Counted from the stretch's first letter, positions 1 to 12,916 are shown. The stretch is 64,000 nt of DNA from Morella rubra (GCA_003952965.2 CM025850.1:8234125-8298124), one strand, 5' to 3'. Notes: generated by a model not told the origin, from the letters alone. Numbers and translations: made by a program.

Positions 1-3000
1 TTTGACGGAAGGTTTTATTTGCTTGCTGCAATAGTGCTAGATGAGCACAGATGCTGAATCCAAAGAAGACTTACTGGGAAAAATCCGAGACCAAGCAATT
101 GAAAACCTATAGGCGTCCATTCCCATGTCCTTCATAAGTTGTATATCTTCCTGTTATCAAAACCAAAATTTGCCGGGTGGTCACCTTTTATGGAGAAGAA
201 ACAAGGAAAAGAATTATCCTAAAGCTTTTTTGATGGCTTTCTGAAGTCATTTAAACCAACTCATTTATCAAAGTTACCCAAAATTTCCTTCAAAAGCATC
301 CAAATAGCTGGTGGAAGAGATAAGCAAGCACATATTTCCTGTAGTCTAATTTGCGACTTCTTGGATATTCAAGGTCATGCTAGTAGCATGGAAACAAAGG
401 TCATCCCAGTAGATTGTGTGAACCAACAAGAGTGACCGAGTGAAACAGCATGCAAAATCCATTTGCGTTCAAACCATAAGTTCTGATGGTAAAATCAGAG
501 GGAATCAAACTAGGAAGGTACACATCAGTTTTCGATATTCCTCTAGCAAGTATCCCTCGTGAATGTACAGGTGTTACCACAACTGGCTACCATAGGTAAT
601 AGATTGAATCCAAAGAAGCAGGCATTATTCATCTAGTCAAAGAACCGAAAATGGGTTTGAGTTGATTTACATTATAACGGTGGTACTGATCCACAGCAAC
701 ATCGGCATTACTGAAATCAGCTACTTTCCCTGCAGCATAAAGCAAAGGAAAACCATGATCAAAGCCTTGAGAAAGCCGATCCTTTCACATGGTTGACAGG
801 CACACAGATCAAATTAACGTGAACTTTATCAACTTCACCCTACATTCGAAATACTAAAAATCCCAAACATTACATAGTTGTCCAGGAAAAGCGAGCCTTT
901 TATTTGTTGGGAAATAAAAGTAGTGCCTTGATAGACTTGAAAATTATAGACAAGTGATATTTCTTTGTTAGGGAATATAATTCAAATAATAAAATTTTCT
1001 TCTTATCTACTTAAGTTTTTGGGAAGAGTAATAGATTCACATAGTATAAAGAATAGTTCAACCCACACATGAGAGATAATGTTAAAAAATATAATTCAAA
1101 CATAAAATTTTCTTTTCTATCAACTTAAACTTTTGCCGGGTCGCATAGTGCATCAGTAAAATGAGACTTAAAACTACTGGATGCAAACTGAGTCACTGGT
1201 GCCCTTAGCGCCATACGTTTAATGGAGTGAAATAAATGAGCTATGCATGCTCCAGAGAGGATGGTAACTTCAGACAACTTGCCTGAACTACAAACAGATG
1301 CATGCAGAGACGCGATATGTAAAAAGACAAACACTAATATATACCAGAAGCATGTGAAAAAGTGTCCCAAACAGTCGGGCCTCTCCCATCCGCTTTCACT
1401 GCTCCTTCATACTGCAAAGAAGGCAAGTCATAAACAGCATAAATTGCAAGTTCAATTAATAGACACCTAGCTTCGGATTACAATTATGCACTTTTTCAAC
1501 TTTTGGCTTGGATCATAAGTCATAACCCTTCGAGTTCATTGTCCATGGCGTTGCCACACCATCTTTGAGTTGCAATATTGCTCCTCTCCTCAAGTTACGG
1601 CCTATATACCTGGATTGCCTTCAACGGAATTGTTCCCGTTAACTTTGACGTTGCTCTGATCAATAACACCGAACGCAACAATATGCTACTATGCACCGGT
1701 ACTGATCCTTAACGCCACCTCAAATCCTCAAGCTTAATTTGCGGGCTCTTTGACAATTTACTTTCTCAATTTTATGGGTCAATTTTAAGGTTCTGCGAAA
1801 CCTCGAGTAAAAGTTGCTCAAAAAGGATTCTCATTTGTGGGCAAATTCAAGGTCGGAAATGCACCAAGCTAATTAAATCAATGTTGAAACTTAAAGGTTG
1901 GTTTTGCTTCATGCATTCCTTAAACAAATGTGAGCTTATTTACGAGTTATTAGATTAAGTTCTCGACTAAAATGTAAATACTATACGTGTGGTTTTGTGA
2001 AATTTAATTTTAGGATCAGGTATTTTCAAATTTTTAGATAGAGGATCCATGCTACTATCACTGTTAGTGGAATAGAGACTCTACCCTGATTTTCTTCAAT
2101 TAAATGACGGAAATATACAACACATGGCATTCATGTTAGTTCTCATGTAGACACGTACGTAGGATGTCAAATAGGATATTTGTGTCACTTAATTGTCGAA
2201 AAGGAATTAGATAATTTAGATGGCATCTCTATTCGTTAGCACGAGTCCTAAATAGGTTTGAGTTTACGTTTCAGTAGTGTTTGTTTCACAAGAAAATATT
2301 TTTAACTTTTCTAGCTTTGCATGCAGGTTTGAGGAACATAATTTAGTTAACCGAAAAATCTTAACTGGAATACACAGAAAATTAAGTCTTCTAAGCTTAA
2401 AATGGTGTACTTCTCTTTGGAGGGATATACCATGTTCAGTTTCTCTTTGTTACTCAGTCAAATAAAACTAAGAGAAAAGAAGTGAAATTTTAAATCAAAC
2501 ACTTGTAAATAGAACCAAATACCAAACATTTTGTTCTCAATTCTTTTTTTTGGTATTTGGCCAGTTTTAAAGGTGTCGGCAAAATATTAATTTTTCTGGA
2601 AAAATGTGTAGCTGAAAATATTTTTTTTTATTTTCTTCTATTTTACCTAAAAACAAACATACAACCTTCAGGGAAAAAAAAATTGGAAAAAGCAGAAAAA
2701 CGTGCACGAAGACCAACATCGGTATTACCCTGTTTGGCTGTTTTCCCGAACCCCAGGGTTGCGGCCTACTCCTCGCCACTTCATAACTGAACAACCTACT
2801 TATTTACGAAAATGCCCCCCGATACAGAAGCATGCAATAACAAAATGCAAGGAAAAATAAGCTTAACAAAAAGACAAAAAAGCAAATTCGTAGTCTTTTC
2901 ATCTCCCCAGCTAATATCAGATACCGAAGAAGAAAAATTTGATGCTCTAAGCATCGGATCTTTTTATATAATTTTCTTTTGTCTTCTAATCTCCGATGTC

Positions 3001-3392
3001 ATCCTCTGTTATATCTATCTTGTCACCTTTAGATCAGTGGCCGCGGTGCACTTGTCTTGTTCTCTCTTAGAAAAAAAAAGCCAGAAGAAAAGAACCAAAG
3101 GATCACATGGAAAGTGCAAACCAGGCGTTCACCAAATTCCGCCAAAATGAATAAATTAAGGTGAATCAATGGTTTCTCTTTGATGTCGACCGTCGTGAAG
3201 ATTATATATATGTAGATGTAGAACCTGTGAACAAAAGAAAAGGGAATTAGACTAGCTAACCTGGAAAGCAGAAGAGGCAGTCCCAAAAACAAAACCCTTG
3301 GGAAAACTTCCTCTGGTAATCTCTGACGAACATATCTGCAGGATCCCACAAACCGCCAAGAGTATTATCACAGCCATGGTTCTTCTCAGCAT
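1..3392 (-). CDS. BGLU40-like: GH1 beta-glucosidase, 5' half (3' end off the window)
   Basis: Secreted or vacuolar family-1 glycosidase that would remove a terminal glucose from a glycoside. Four exons on the minus strand are visible: 3392-3261, 1411-1345, 729-671 and 150-75. Phases agree (44 codons; 67 bp; the 59-bp exon typical of plant GH1 genes; 76 bp). Exon 1 encodes a hydrophobic signal peptide, then [16 protein letters not shown]. Exon 2 adds [20 protein letters not shown], exon 3 [16 protein letters not shown], and exon 4 [21 protein letters not shown]. The FQ-YEGA glutamine (residue 44) is the conserved glycone-binding position. The catalytic TFNEP and ITENG motifs lie beyond the left edge. 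The start is the ATG at 3392 with an in-frame stop upstream; a second ATG at 3377 (MAVII...) is also possible. Intron 1 is about 1.85 kb. The sequence looks closest to Arabidopsis BGLU40, from memory. Family is secure; substrate is unknown. Confidence 0.93.
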
Positions 3393-6300
3393 CGTAGCTA
3401 CTGGCTACCTACCCAACGGACTCTCTAGTATTGTACTAGGGACTAGGACTGGATTGGATGTTCAGGCAGAAACGAAACTGATAGAGATGGGAAGACGGAC
3501 GAAATGCTTGAGTTTGTACACATATGAAGACTAGTTTGGATGTATTAATAGGTTAGAGGCCAGGGCTGGTTTGGATTTACTACTTAAACGTAAATGGAAA
3601 GAGAGATATGGAGAGACAATGCAAAATGGGTCGTTGGGTAAAAGCTGAAGATTTGATGACTGCTGAGAGGAGCGGTACCGCTGCATAATGTACATGGCTA
3701 CTCGAAGGTGGGGTTTTAAAGGGGTTGGCTGCGAATCCAAAGTCAGTTCACACACTGTTTCTTACGAAACCAAGCATCCACCACGGCCACGGGGGTTGCT
3801 TTTTGACACTCATCGCGTTCATGTTTGTTTGTTATGTTGCTTTTTCTCGTTATTGGGTTTGACAGATGTCATGGGTTCGTTCTAACCAAAGAATTTTCTT
3901 GTTTTCTTTTCTTTTTTTATTCATTTTTCCTTATCCACTGGGCGAAAACAATACCTTGTTTTTTTCTGTGGACGACTACAATCCCTTCACGGGTAAACTT
4001 ATAATGATGGTCTCAGGATTCAGATCTTCCTTCACATGACTCGACCAGTTGAGCGTGAAGGCTGTAGTCATGCTGTCCGTCATTGCCTTATCCAAGTGTT
4101 CAAAACTTTGCACCAAAAAAGCAGCTTTTTTTTGGGGGGGTGTTGCGGCTGGATTCTAATAGCCAGTCCACACTTTAGTCATGCATATGTCGTGCAGTTT
4201 GATACGCAGGGCTTGTCATGTGGGTTTCTTCGGTCCTTGTCTATCACTTTATGAAAACAGAATCTGGCTCCAGATCATACAGAAAAAAATCACGGTTGTT
4301 GAATATTGATCGTCGCGACTGATCTGTAGCTGGCGTGGTGCTGGTTTCCAAAGGGCGGGATTCAGACTTCATTCATAAAAATTCCTTTTTCTGCAACGAA
4401 AATCTGTCCACTTTTTGCACTCTTCTTGTGCCAGAGTTACCAATTTCCCAAATATAAAAAGACACGGTTTTGCAGTTCTTCTTTTGTTTTCTGGCCTTTC
4501 TTATGGTGTCGCTGATTATTCGACCATATTAGATGACAAAGTGATCCAATGGACTTTAATTGAGTAAGCCTCTGGTTGACAGGTAAAAAATATAGCTCAA
4601 AACCCCAAGTTGACACATGCAACTCATCCCGTATTACATAACTCACTTTGTCTTCTTTGCCATTAAGAAGAATAATCATTATTAGGAGCTCCCACGCAAG
4701 CATTCCAATTCCAGTATATTTTACCATTTCCTCCAATCTCACTCCTTGTAGAATGGGGACTCCGAAAGAACAACGTCAATATTTAAAGGCGGTAGAATTG
4801 TTCCTATCCTCCAACTTTGCAAACTAGAAGATTATCTACAATTTTATGTTGTCCAATTCAAATAAATATATACACCATGCAAATCTTATACTATTTTAAT
4901 GTTGTCTGTATTAAAATTGGAACAATGTAGATCCTAAAGCTAGCATTTAATAATTGTTACTTTTGTGCCTCTTCAGATATGCAATTATGTAAAGAAATAT
5001 AGAGGATTGTGTCATTTTAATTTCCTTACATTTTGAAGAGAGAAATACATAAAAAGTATTAAATACACGTTAAATTCGGTAAGACTCACACTGATCTATA
5101 ATTTTTCACAGACAATATTAAATATTTTATGACTTAATGTGTCTATCTTTCACCGAATTGCAGCATGCAATTGAAGGCGGTAGTGTAGAGAATCTTGATT
5201 TACTCCTTTTAGCACCATGATTAAGCATTAAGCATTAAGCAATAATATCCGGTGCCATTGGCAAACGTGGTTGATCTCGTGCACTTGCTTGTGCCAAATA
5301 GCCTGGCGTCCTTTTCTTCCATTAATGATTCTCAATTCTGACGTGGACTTAAAGTAAAGGGAAATTTGGTCCACCAATAGAATGCTTGAAGCAAATTGGA
5401 AAAATTATTGTGCATCTATATATGACAGATCGTATCCGAGACTGGCCGTACGAAACAAAACGAATAAATAAACAGCATTATACCTAATATTGTAAGACTA
5501 TTATAGTTAATAATTTAATACATTTTTTTATCGCTATGATTGGTCAAGAGAAAATAAAAAATCAAAAAATCAATATTAATATTACCCCAATCAAACGGTG
5601 ATGACGCTTCTATTAGGTAAGAATGTGGTTAGACGTAGAGAGTAATGAATTTAGCAGTAATGCTTTTAGAGAGTACATTCATTTGTCTTGTACGCTTGTT
5701 CTGGACAAAATTAGTTTATACTTAGAAGCAATGCAACATACCATTCGGGCATCATTCGTGTCTCGTGAGGCAATTATTAGATTACGTTGCTTAATCAATA
5801 GCTGTCGTTGTGATTAATAACTTCAAAACAAAAAACAAAAACAAAAAAGGTCGAAAGAATGAGAAAGACATACTAATCTAAATAATTTCACTTTTGTAGG
5901 AGGTCCTGAATTTTAATCATTTTTTAACTTGGGTCTAAAATTTACGAAATTCAAAATTTGTGTCTTAAAACAAACGCTGTAAAAGCATGGGAGAGTCGTT
6001 ACTAATTTTCCCTAAACTAGTAATAAGTGGACGCCGTATTTTAAATATTCTTAAATAGAAATTATATTTTTCACTCATCAATTATTATAAATTTTACACT
6101 TTACACTTTAATGTAAACTATTAATCTCTAACTCATTGTACAATTACTTTTTTTCCAGTCAAATTTAACAAAAATTAATTCTTTCTAAAAAAAAAAAAAA
6201 TGACGATTATACCCTTAAATGTAACATGCTATTTGACATTTTTTAATAGCAACATTTAGTATTATAAAAAAAAAAAAACTCAATTTCTATTCAATTTAAG

Positions 6301-6458
6301 GAAAAATAAGACGAAAAGTGTAATATATTAGAGATAGGTGATTTATAGTTGTAATCTTTCAAATGTGATAATTTAAGATGCAAAATATAAAACATCTAAT
6401 TAGTTTTTTTTTTTATGAAAATTATACTTTTTTTCTTATATCTTAAATAAATTAACGA
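3393..6458. other. intergenic, AT-rich, no gene recognised
   Basis: This stretch separates the minus-strand beta-glucosidase start from the inverted-repeat element near 6459. The first few hundred bases must contain the beta-glucosidase promoter, reading leftwards, but I see no distinctive motif. The remainder is AT-rich with many A/T homopolymers. A 9-base unit is repeated about three times near 5220-5242. Short open frames here have no family resemblance and no splice-site support. Confidence 0.6.
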
Positions 6459-6882
6459 AAATTTACTTTTTGGTCACTACATTTTAACCTTTTTTTAATT
6501 TTAGTTCTAAACTTTAATGAGTCCAAATTTTATTCCACAATCTTTTCACACTTGAAAAAATTAGTTCATCCATTACCTTTCATTATTCTGACTAATGAAT
6601 CTTCGTACATGTAAGCATCTACTTCCAAATCAGCATATGCTTTCCACGTCAGCAGGTGCCATAAATTTTTTCATGCCCTAAACGACACAGCACACAACTT
6701 AAAATATCCAATTAACTAAATAACTCAAACGCTGCGTTTAACTATCCACTTATATAGATTAAAAAAAACAAAAACTATCCACTTATATAACTAACTAAAA
6801 CGCTCCGTTCAGGACTAGAGGGTAAGCTAAAGGGTTCCCCATCATCAAACGCTGTATCACAATTAGATTTCCCTTTTACTGC

Positions 6883-6890
6883 AAACCCTA
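6883..6890 (+). promoter_or_regulatory. telo-box (AAACCCTA)
   Basis: The octamer AAACCCTA lies 56 bases before the ATG of the 87-codon ORF inside the inverted-repeat element. In plants this motif is common close to the transcription start of translation- and growth-related genes. Its placement suggests that the element carries the promoter/5' leader of a former host gene. Inference from position only. Confidence 0.4.
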
Positions 6891-6945
6891 GATCGGCGAA
6901 GACCAGCGAAGAAGAGGGACGATCCAGCGAAGAAGAGACATAATA

Positions 6946-7209
6946 ATGTCTTTGGAAGCGTTTCCGGAGAGGAGGGGAGGTGGGTTGCTTGTTGTGGTGA
7001 GTTTGTGGCGTGTTGTCAGGCTTGTGGAGAGCGCCTTGGCGCTAAGTGACGAGGCCATTGAAGCACAGGTTGAAGCGATAGTGTGCGAGTTCGAGGTGCT
7101 GCGAGAAGAACACAGGAGACTCTTGGAGACTGTCGCTGAGAAGAATAAGATGATAGAGAAGCTCCAGCAAGAGCTGGATCTATGTAGACGTGCTTACACC
7201 AGTTCCTAA
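6946..7209 (+). CDS. small coiled-coil ORF inside the inverted-repeat element (87 aa)
   Basis: I do not recognise a family. The predicted protein starts MSLEAFPERRGGG. Its second half is rich in Glu, Lys and Leu with heptad-like spacing (VLREEHRRLLETVAEKNKM, then IEKLQQELDLC), so residues about 41-80 should form a coiled coil. No signal peptide or membrane span is evident. It is flanked by inverted arms and preceded by a telo-box, so it may be a gene fragment carried by the element. The leader segment GAAGAAGAGACATAAT around the start recurs near 7347-7363, again followed by ATGTCTTT, which suggests an internal duplication. Expression is unproven; it may be a non-functional remnant. Confidence 0.45.
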   Translation: MSLEAFPERRGGGLLVVVSLWRVVRLVESALALSDEAIEAQVEAIVCEFEVLREEHRRLLETVAEKNKMIEKLQQELDLCRRAYTSS

Positions 7210-8314
7210 GTTTTTAGCATAAACGTAGAGTAGGGGAGCATCCGTACAGAGTGTATTAGAACTTCAAAGTTTCGTGGCCATTGCTTGAGTCACATGATCG
7301 AAGCTGGGGAAGAATAACAGTGAGCCTTTTCATTCCGATCCAGGGAAGAAGAGACATAATGTCTTTACCATCGATGAAGGAAAACAGGATGTCGTTCGTT
7401 TAGTAAATAAAGAAACCAAGTGGAATTATTTCTGCTCCTGTGATGTTTATTACTCCTCATCAGAATTTCTTTTTAAGCAGTCTCTTGCATTGACAACTTT
7501 CAGAGAATAAAGTCGTGAAAATTTCTGTAAATCTTGGGATCTGAGCAATGGCCAACAAAATCACGAGGATGAAAAGCTAAAAAATCTAGTTTTGATTTGA
7601 TAACAAAACCAAACTAAACACAGGTTTTCTAGTCCTGAACGAACAGAGTGAGGATCCCTTTAGCATACTCCTTTAGTCCTGAACGCAGCGTTTTAGTTAG
7701 TTATTTAAGTGGATAGTTAAACGGCTTAGAAAAAAAAAAAAAAGTGGATAGCTAAACGCAGCGTTTGAGTTATTTAGTTAAGTGGATATTTTTCGCAGCG
7801 GTTGAGTTATTAAGTGGATATTTTAAGCTGTGTGTCCGAAGGAAATGGATGGACTAATTTTTTCAAGTGTGGAAAGATTGTGACTAAAATTTGGATCCAT
7901 TAAAATTTAAGATTAAAAATAAAATAGAAGTAAAAATTAGGACATGTTCGTATGTAAAAGTATTTAGAATATAAATATATTTAATAAATTTATAAAATAA
8001 ATATTTAAAATCTCAAAAATTTATACATAAACACAAATATATTTTACACAATCTACGATAACTTTTCACGTAAATTCAATATCTTTTTTTTAAAAAAATT
8101 ATAACAAATCTTCTCACTTTATACTTTTTATTAAACAATTACATCAAATCATATTTCTCTACGCCTTTTTAAAAACTCCAAAAAAATCAAATTTTTTAAA
8201 AAAAATTCACCAATTTTTTTACAAAAACTTATAAAATTTTAATATACATAAATATTCATAATTTTATAAAAATCCTACAAATTTTAAAAAAACGAACATC
8301 TTTAAGGAGATTAA

Positions 8315-8507
8315 GGGGCGTTTGTTTGTCCAATTTGTTGGGTGCTTAAAATTTCTACCACACCAAACACATTTCACAAACCCCAATAAACTTCACACTT
8401 TTTACACATACACTTCACATTTTTCACAAACCCCAATAAACTTCAACATTCAAAAGATTTCTAAAATTTTAAAAAATTCTCTAAAATTTTGATAAACAAA
8501 CGACCCC
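8315..8507. mobile_element. Tourist-like MITE (193 bp)
   Basis: The termini are imperfect inverted repeats: GGGGCGTTTGTTTGT at the left and ATAAACAAACGACCCC at the right. The trinucleotide TAA lies immediately outside both ends (8312-8314 and 8508-8510), as expected for PIF/Harbinger target-site duplications. The interior is AT-rich and non-coding and contains a repeated CACAAACCCCAATAAACTTCA motif. It ends about 375 bp upstream of the CobW-type gene start. Confidence 0.75.
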
Positions 8508-8883
8508 TAAATAGCTTCCTGAGTCCACCCAACAAAACGAACAAGAAAGTGAGGGCGGGGGAAACAAGCGAGCAGGCCCATAAAGCCCAGGTTGGTAGTA
8601 GATTTTGGGGTCCAAGACCCAAGCATTGGGCTGACGGGTTATTTGAACCGCTTTGTTCTGTTTTTGTTTTTTGAGAGAACCTTTTTGTTCTTATTTGTCT
8701 ATTATAATTTTCTAGAATATTATTTTGACATCTTCTATCTTTAAAATCATTCACCAAAAAAAAGCAAAAACCGTCTTCAAATTCATCCATTTGAAGAAAA
8801 ACATATGAATTACCCCAGAGGGCGATACTAACAAGCAGTTCCATTCGAAGGCCTGCGACTCAGATAGAGCGATACGACTGAAG

Positions 8884-11800
8884 ATGGAGGACCCAGAAGA
8901 ACAAGATGACGAGGTTCCTCTCGCTGTTCAATATGAAGAAATCGTTGAAACCTACCCTCAAGAACAATCCACTCCAAGAAGACCGGAAAACGATGACGCT
9001 TCGGTCGGGGTAACTGTCATCACAGGCTATTTGGGAGCTGGCAAATCCACTGTAAAGCTCTCAAGCTGGTCAGGTTTTTCATTTTTCTTTCTGAACATTT
9101 GGAGTCAATACGGTAACAATGATGCTCTTGTGAATGGATTTGCACGCAGCTGGTGAATCACATATTGAATTCCCAACACGGGAAAAGGATAGCGGTGATC
9201 TTGAATGAGTTCGGTGACGAAATTGGAGTAGAAAGAGCGATGATAAACGAAGGAGATGGCGGCGCACTCGTCGAAGAATGGGTTGAGCTGGCAAATGGTT
9301 GTATCTGTTGCACTGTCAAGCACAGTTTAGTCCAAGCACTTGAGCAACTGGTACAGAGGAAGGAAAAGTACGAAATTAGTGATTATATTTTACTTCTAGC
9401 AGATTTCGATTATATGATATGTGAATTCATATTTCTTGGTGGGGTATTGTAGACTCGATCATATTTTACTGGAGACCACGGGGTTGGCGAACCCGGCTCC
9501 ACTTGCATCTGTTCTTTGGTTGGATGATCAACTGGAATCAGAGGTTAGGCTCGACTCGATTATCACGGTATGTTTTCTTCCTCCGGTATTTCAGTTAATT
9601 TAGGGATATGCTGTCTCTCTAATAGACATTTTCATATCTTTGTCGGATTTTTCTAGTCATCCTGGCTAATAGATAGGTCATTTCATAATGTAACAGACGG
9701 AGGATGAGATAGGATAATGCGCATGATCTTGTATACTACCGAAATTTATGGTGCTTCATACATCATCTATTTATTGGCTTTTCTACTGTTAAGATTTGGC
9801 GCTTAAATGTGAGATGTTAACGGCCATTGCTATGTGTTTAGAGTCTGTTTTGATGTGCCACTGGCCACATGTTTTTGGTTCATATATCTTTTTCCTGCCA
9901 AAGGCATGCAACAGGTAGAGGGGTTGATCCACATGTCTACAATGTTTGACGTTACCTGCTTACATATGTATTGTAAGAGCATCGAATCTGATGGTTCTTT
10001 CCTTCTTGAGGTTTTTGGTCTTCACTCAGTATCTTTCTTTGAATTATTCTATTCTAATAGGTCGTGGATGCCAAAAACCTTCGTTTTCAGCTCAATGAGC
10101 GTCGTGCTTCTTCTTCGTTTCCTGAGGCATTTCTTCAAATAGCATTTGCGGTATGATGCTTGGATTTATGTTATATCATTATCACAGCCACTAATTGGCC
10201 TTTCTTCTTCTTTTCCTTTTTCCCCTATTTTGGTATCCTATATTGATATGACGGGTATGTTATGACATGAGTACTTGCCAGAGGATTATAGGTTTTGTTG
10301 TTTGTGCAGGATGTTGTAATTCTCAACAAGGTTGATTTGGCTGCTCCAGAGGGGTGTGGAAGTGTTCTAGAGGAACTGGAGAAGGAAATTCGTGATATTA
10401 ACTCGCTTGCCAGCATAATCCGTACTGTTCGGTGTCAAGTTGACTTACCAAAGATATTGAACTGTCAGGCCTATGATGCTACTGTTAGTCATACGTATCT
10501 TCATTTTTTAGCCACTGGTTTATCTCCTCCGTTAATACAAACTGTATACAACTGACATTACTGGTTTTTCTCCCCTTTTCAGCATGCTGCTCATTTAGAA
10601 GCATTATTGGAAGAAAACCATTCTATCTACCAGGGATCTTCATGATAGTGGTGTGAGAACCTTATGCATTTGTGAGCCGACCGGTTGATCTTGATAAGGT
10701 AGTTTTTTTCTGAGATAGCTCTCATATCAATCATATTTCGGCTTTTAATATGGTATTTAATTGTTGAACTTGTTGGCACTTCTTTAACAGTCTTGGGAGG
10801 TTACAAGTGTACATCCTGATTTGTTGGAATTTGCATCTTCTCCCAGAAAATTGATTAGTATATGCCAACAATGTGTTCGTTGGGCTTGTTGTCCATATAA
10901 ACTAGGATGATTTAGGTAGAAGAACCAGTTTAATGGCTTATTCATTCGAACAGCCCTTTGAAGTTTATGGTCATAGATAATGGTTCTCCTCTGACTTATG
11001 TATGATTCTAGATGAGTTTGATCATGATGGATGAGAAAAGACTTGTCAGTGATGGAAGATATTTGGAATAGATACCCATCAGGTTTGATCAGTATTGCCA
11101 ATTTGCCATTACTCTGCTGTTGTGTTTACATGTTTATAAACTTGTGTAAAAGTATTCCAGCTAGATTCTGACTGGTCAAATGCACCAATGTATTGATTTA
11201 AGTCTCAGTACTTCCAGTTTACCCTTTAAGTAAATATCACCAACAAAAGCTTTCCTACTGGCGTATTATAAAAACAATTGGTGAATTGAGTTTATCCACT
11301 TGAACACATTAGTGAAGGCAGAGAATTACATTCATGTCAGATCTGTGACTGTCACTATATTTTCGTACCTGAGGATTCCTCTTTTCTGTACATATTATGT
11401 CATATTGAATCAGCCAGGTATCAATTTATGACATCATGCCTGATAGTAAACTGGTTGTTAGGTTCGTTTATGGCTTGAGGAGATTCTTTGGGATAAGAAA
11501 GACGAAATGGAAGTGTATCGCTGCAAAGGAGTCCTACGTGTTCTAAATTCTGATCAATTACATACTTTACAGGTATAGTGGTTGATATCAAACGCTCTCA
11601 ATTACTTCTTCATTGGGGCATAAGACTAACAATACCTTTAGTGTTGTAGCTCTAAAACATTAAAATTACTGTCTTCTCCAATATAATTATCAGTCTTGCA
11701 GTTAATTTTTTTGTTATGGTGAAATCCCTTTGTTGGTCTTTGAGTGTATTCTAGCAAAAAATTGCAATTGATGTAGGACTTGGAATATCGGAAAAATGTA

Positions 11801-12448
11801 GGCTTTTTTTTTTTTCAATTTCTTTTTAGCTTGGAGTTAACCAAAAAAAAACAAACAAATAAAGAACTAAGATAATAGTTCTGGGGCTTTTGCTGCCATG
11901 CTGCTGTGCTTTAAAAATCTTGAACTATGTGGGAGAGTTGCTTTGATGTATAAGGTGGCATCTTATTCTTTTCATCATCTCATAATTTCTCTTTCATTTC
12001 CCGCCATGCCGAGGCTTTATATGCGTCTTTTTTAGGGTTCTACCCGTACTAGGCCTTTCAACCCTTCAGATTGACATTTTTTCCATACTCATTACATCTC
12101 CAAGTCTCAGTCTCTCCTACTTTCATTTTTTTTTTGTTTTTTTGGATTAGTTTGTTTTTTGGGTGACTAATATGTTGTATGCTGTAATTGAAAACCTTAT
12201 GCTCCTGTTAGGCTGTGAGGGAGATATACGAGATTGTTCCAGCTCGCAGATGGAAAGGGGAAGAAAAGGAGGGGAACAAGATAGTTTTCATAGGTACTCC
12301 CAAACGTACCACTTTATTTAGAAGTGAAGTTATTTCTGAAAACGAATTGAAGCTCCTATTTAGTACCTTCATCTATTTGTATTTCATTGCAGGTCATAAT
12401 CTGAATGAGGATGTTCTTTCTGATTCCTTCAGCACTTGCGCAACTTAG
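8884..12448 (+). pseudogene. CobW/ZNG1-type GTP-binding metallochaperone, frameshifted in exon 6
   Basis: G3E-family P-loop GTPase that in homologues hands metal (zinc in ZNG1/CBWD proteins) to client enzymes. Exons: 8884-9051, 9150-9367, 9453-9567, 10061-10150, 10310-10483, 10583-10698, 11462-11572, 12212-12293 and 12393-12448. All other joins are GT-AG and in phase. Walker A GYLGAGKST is at residues 48-56, the metal-binding C-I-C-C at 107-110, ETTGLANP follows in exon 3, and the NKVD guanine-specificity motif is at 203-206. Exons 7-9 encode the CobW_C domain (RLWLEEILWDKKDEMEVYRC). Exon 6 changes frame near 10622-10626 and again near 10676-10684. The straightforward translation stops after about 275 residues, before CobW_C. 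Skipping the 116-bp exon 6 would restore frame. Either a recent pseudogene or two consensus indels. It resembles the cytosolic Arabidopsis At1g26520 type, from memory. Confidence 0.88.
10583..10698 (+). other. doubly frameshifted exon of the CobW-type gene
   Basis: The exon enters in frame as HAAHLEALLEENHS, but the family-like continuation STRDLHDSGVRTLCICEP is read one base later, from 10626. The following VDLDK before the donor is read in the third frame, from 10684. Each shift equals +1 or -2 bases. The exon is 116 bp although both neighbouring splice phases require a multiple of three. This fits an original of about 117 bp (or 114 or 120). Confidence 0.85.
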
Positions 12449-12725
12449 TTTTAAAATAGCAGCAAACTGGCGGTCGATTGTCATTACTTGTGGAGGTTAG
12501 AAAGTTAAGCTGTAAGTACTTAGTTGGTAGACTACAAAATTCGGAAGCTTCGCTGATTCTAGTCGCTGTCTATATTACTTGGAATCTTAAACTAGGCTTT
12601 ACCAGCCTGTCAGCACAAGAAATTTGGATGAAGGGATTTATCAATTGTTGGTGGTTTAGATTCTTCACGTATTTTTCTCGTTTAATTGATGTTTCATGAG
12701 GTTTATTGCTGGATTAAGGCACTTC

Positions 12726-12916
12726 GGTGTTTGCATGTCAAAATTTTGAGAGTTTAAAAATTTTGGTTTAAGGAATTGGTAAAAAAGTGAAGCTTGGCGA
12801 TAATTTTAGTGAATTTTTTATATTTATTGTGATAAAAAAAATAATTTGATTGGAAGAGAGAAATTATTTTATTAAGATAAATATTTGGATGGTCAAATAT
12901 TTGCCATGCAAACACT
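12726..12916. mobile_element. Tourist-like MITE (about 191 bp)
   Basis: Inverted termini GTGTTTGCATGTCAAA (left) and TTTGCCATGCAAACAC (right) enclose AT-rich non-coding DNA. Length and the GTGTTTG end core resemble the elements at 8315-8507 and 56209-56400. No clear 3-bp duplication is visible. Confidence 0.6.

Larger units (their letters stand above)
6459..7940. mobile_element. inverted-repeat transposon-like element with a captured gene-like insert
   Basis: Two long arms are inverted copies. The left arm (about 6459-6830) and the right arm (about 7630-7940) share, in opposite orientation, segments such as CTTGAAAAAATTAGT, the TTTAATGAGTCC/TTTAATGGATCC block, AACTCAAACGCTGCGTTTA and TTCAGGACTA. 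The right arm lacks roughly 100 bases present around 6585-6680. Between the arms sits non-repetitive, less AT-rich DNA with a telo-box and an 87-codon ORF. Long inverted ends around gene-like cargo are the hallmark of Pack-MULEs, but the exact termini and a 9-bp target duplication could not be fixed by eye. Classification is therefore tentative. Confidence 0.65.

Noticed and set aside
4437..4742. 101-codon minus-strand frame
   Set aside because: No homologue recognised, no splice or promoter context; likely chance in AT-rich DNA.
8461..8844. 127-codon minus-strand frame upstream of the CobW-type gene
   Set aside because: It overlaps the MITE and the leader of the CobW-type gene, has biased composition and shows no family resemblance.
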